In this document: one piece after another, positions 62,736 through 64,000 of the stretch
Layout: every line of letters begins with the position of its first letter
Numbering within the stretch: position 1 is the first letter of the stretch
Origin: CAWKOH01 sp963851245
GTDB lineage: Bacteria; Actinomycetota; Acidimicrobiia; Acidimicrobiales; Palsa-688
Length of the DNA stretch: 64,000 nucleotides
Reading direction: 5' to 3'
NCBI GenBank assembly: GCA_963851245.1
Contig: CAWKOH010000012.1
Span: forward strand, 496,001 to 560,000
Position numbers and translations under genes: made by a program
Notes under the pieces: model-generated
Seen by the model: only the letters and a program-made list of their open reading frames with translations
Told to the model about the DNA's origin: nothing
Database searches by the model: none

Positions 62736-63902
62736 CTAGTACGACCGTGGGAGCCCGAGGACGTGCTCGGCCACGTAGTTCATGATCATCTCCTGGGACA
62801 CCGGGGCGATCTTCATCAACCTGGACTCTCGCCAGTATCGCTCCACGTCGTACTCTTTGGCGTAGCCGAACCCACCATGGGTCTGAACGGCCCGGTCGGC
62901 CGCGTAGTAGCCGGCGTCGGCGGCCAGCCATTTGGCCATGTTGGCCTGCTCGCCGCAGCTCAGCCCCTGGTCGTAACGCCACGATGCTTCCCGGACGGCC
63001 AGCTCGGCGGCGTGCAACCTGGTATGAGCCTCGGCCAGGGGGAAGGCGATCCCCTGGTTGGCCCCGATGGCCCGGTCGAACACCTTGCGCTGCCCGGCGT
63101 AGTCGACGGCCCGGCGCACCGCCGCCTTGCCGATGCCGAGAGCCTCGGAGGCGACCAGGATCCGTTCGGGGTTGAGCCCGTCGAGCAGGTACCGGAAGCC
63201 CTTGCCCTCCTCGCCCACCCGGTCGGCTGCGGCAACGATGTGATCGTCGTAGCGGACCTCGCAGGATGCCACTGCGTTGCGGCCGGCCTTGGGGATGGGC
63301 CTGATGTCGACGCTGGGCGCCTGGAGGTCGGCCAGAAGGAGCGTCATGCCGTCCATCCGGCCTGCCGCGTCTTCCCTCTTGGTCGTGCGCACCAGGAGCA
63401 GCACCTTCTCGCAGTCCTGGGCCTTCGACGTCCACACCTTCTGGCCCCGCACCACGTAGTGGTCGCCGTCGCGCACCGCGAAGGTCCGGATGGCCGAGGT
63501 GTCGGTGCCCGAGTCCGGTTCGGTCACCCCGAAGGCCACGTGCAGATCCCCGCTGGCGACCCTGGGCAGGTACTTGGCCCGCATCTCCTCCGAGCCGTGC
63601 TTGGCCACCGGGTTCATCCCGAAGATGGAAAGGTGCAAGGCGCTGCACCCGTTCATGGCGGCGCCGCTGGCCGCCACCTCCTCCAGGACAATCGACGCCT
63701 CAGTGATGCCCCGGCCCCCACCCCCGTACTCCTCGGGGATGGCGATCCCGACCCAACCCCCCTTGGCCATAGCCTCGTAGAAGTCCCACGGGAACCGGTG
63801 CTCCTCGTCGCAGGATCGCCAGTACTCGTCAGGGAAATCCCGGCACACCCGGCGAACGGCGTTCCGGATCTCGGCATGCTCCTCGCTCTGGGAAAAATCC
63901 AT
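62736..63902 (-). CDS. Acyl-CoA dehydrogenase
   Basis: Protein of 388 aa, full-length. VCRDFPDEYWRSCDEEHRFP at the start, FGVTEPDSGTDTSAIRTFAV flavin segment (about 119-138), YVVRGQKVWTSKAQDCEKVL, and C-terminal QTHGGFGYAKEYDVERYWRE with the helix NYVAEHVLGLPRSY. It oxidises an acyl-CoA to the enoyl-CoA. It precedes the APH-like kinase on the minus strand by 49 bp, a pairing reminiscent of the two halves of ACAD10/11. Confidence 0.93.
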   Translation of the reverse strand: MDFSQSEEHAEIRNAVRRVCRDFPDEYWRSCDEEHRFPWDFYEAMAKGGWVGIAIPEEYGGGGRGITEASIVLEEVAASGAAMNGCSALHLSIFGMNPVAKHGSEEMRAKYLPRVASGDLHVAFGVTEPDSGTDTSAIRTFAVRDGDHYVVRGQKVWTSKAQDCEKVLLLVRTTKREDAAGRMDGMTLLLADLQAPSVDIRPIPKAGRNAVASCEVRYDDHIVAAADRVGEEGKGFRYLLDGLNPERILVASEALGIGKAAVRRAVDYAGQRKVFDRAIGANQGIAFPLAEAHTRLHAAELAVREASWRYDQGLSCGEQANMAKWLAADAGYYAADRAVQTHGGFGYAKEYDVERYWRESRLMKIAPVSQEMIMNYVAEHVLGLPRSY

Positions 63903-64000
63903 GGGCGAAGTCTGTCTCGCGCCGGGCCCCTTTCGCCAACGACAGGGGGGTGCTGGGAGGTCGCCCGGCCGGCGATGTGCTGAGCTAGGTTCATCTAGCC

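Overview
The window is GC-rich, densely packed DNA. GTG and TTG starts are frequent, 4-bp stop/start overlaps (GTGA, ATGA, TGATG) are common, and so are acyl-CoA, SDR, P450, Baeyer-Villiger and amidohydrolase genes. This gene content points to an actinobacterium with lipid, steroid or terpenoid catabolism. Acidimicrobiia or a Frankia/Mycobacterium-like lineage is my best guess, by inference only. I saw no rRNA, tRNA, CRISPR array or transposase.

Layout. 1-4.1 kb: end of a molybdenum hydroxylase large subunit, two crotonases and an SDR. 4.1-9.9 kb: a translationally coupled run of three acyl-CoA synthetase-like genes (the third is degenerate), a hotdog thioesterase and an SDR. 10.2-13.8 kb: an uncharacterised protein, a frame-broken cytochrome P450 and an aminoglycoside-phosphotransferase-like kinase. 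13.9-18.8 kb: a complete branched-chain-amino-acid-type ABC importer (lipoprotein, LivH, fused LivM-LivG, LivF) with apparent frame breaks. 18.9-25.5 kb: SDR, SMP-30 lactonase, amidohydrolase, zinc alcohol dehydrogenase, a broken thiolase and its DUF35 partner. 25.9-34.6 kb: a cNMP-sensor/thioredoxin-reductase-like fusion, SRPBCC, sulfotransferase-like and VOC proteins, a probable two-gene acyl-CoA dehydrogenase, a Baeyer-Villiger monooxygenase and an SDR.

34.7-38.0 kb holds an unfamiliar coupled operon: an acyl-CoA-dehydrogenase-like flavoprotein, a PhnD-like binding protein without a signal peptide, and a diiron ferritin-like protein with a degenerate TusA-like N-terminal domain. A mini-ORF and strong hairpin lie upstream. 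38.2-45.3 kb is a group 3b-type (sulfhydrogenase/NADP-linked) NiFe hydrogenase operon: beta subunit, cyclic-nucleotide-binding protein, FAD subunit, small and large subunits, maturation protease, HypC, EamA transporter and a DUF6390-like protein. It is preceded by a DosR/DevR-like box, so hypoxic control is likely. The operon is bordered by gene remnants: a luciferase-like N-terminus on the left and a tyrosine-phosphatase C-terminus on the right.

46.0-51.9 kb: an amidase divergent from a TetR regulator that heads a heterodimeric ABC exporter; a near-perfect palindrome sits between them. 52-57.4 kb: a second Baeyer-Villiger-type monooxygenase, two amidohydrolases, a nitroreductase and small remnants. 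57.5-61.2 kb: a three-subunit molybdenum hydroxylase (FAD, 2Fe-2S, Mo subunits), paralogous to the fragment at the left end but without the CO dehydrogenase signature. 61.3-63.9 kb: a frame-broken phosphotransferase and an acyl-CoA dehydrogenase.

Together the genes fit uptake, CoA activation, beta-oxidation-like shortening and ring oxidation of bulky hydrophobic substrates, plus a hypoxia-linked hydrogenase for redox balance. At least seven frame breaks interrupt otherwise well-conserved proteins, six of them a net +1 shift. Either the assembly carries indel errors or several catabolic genes are decaying.
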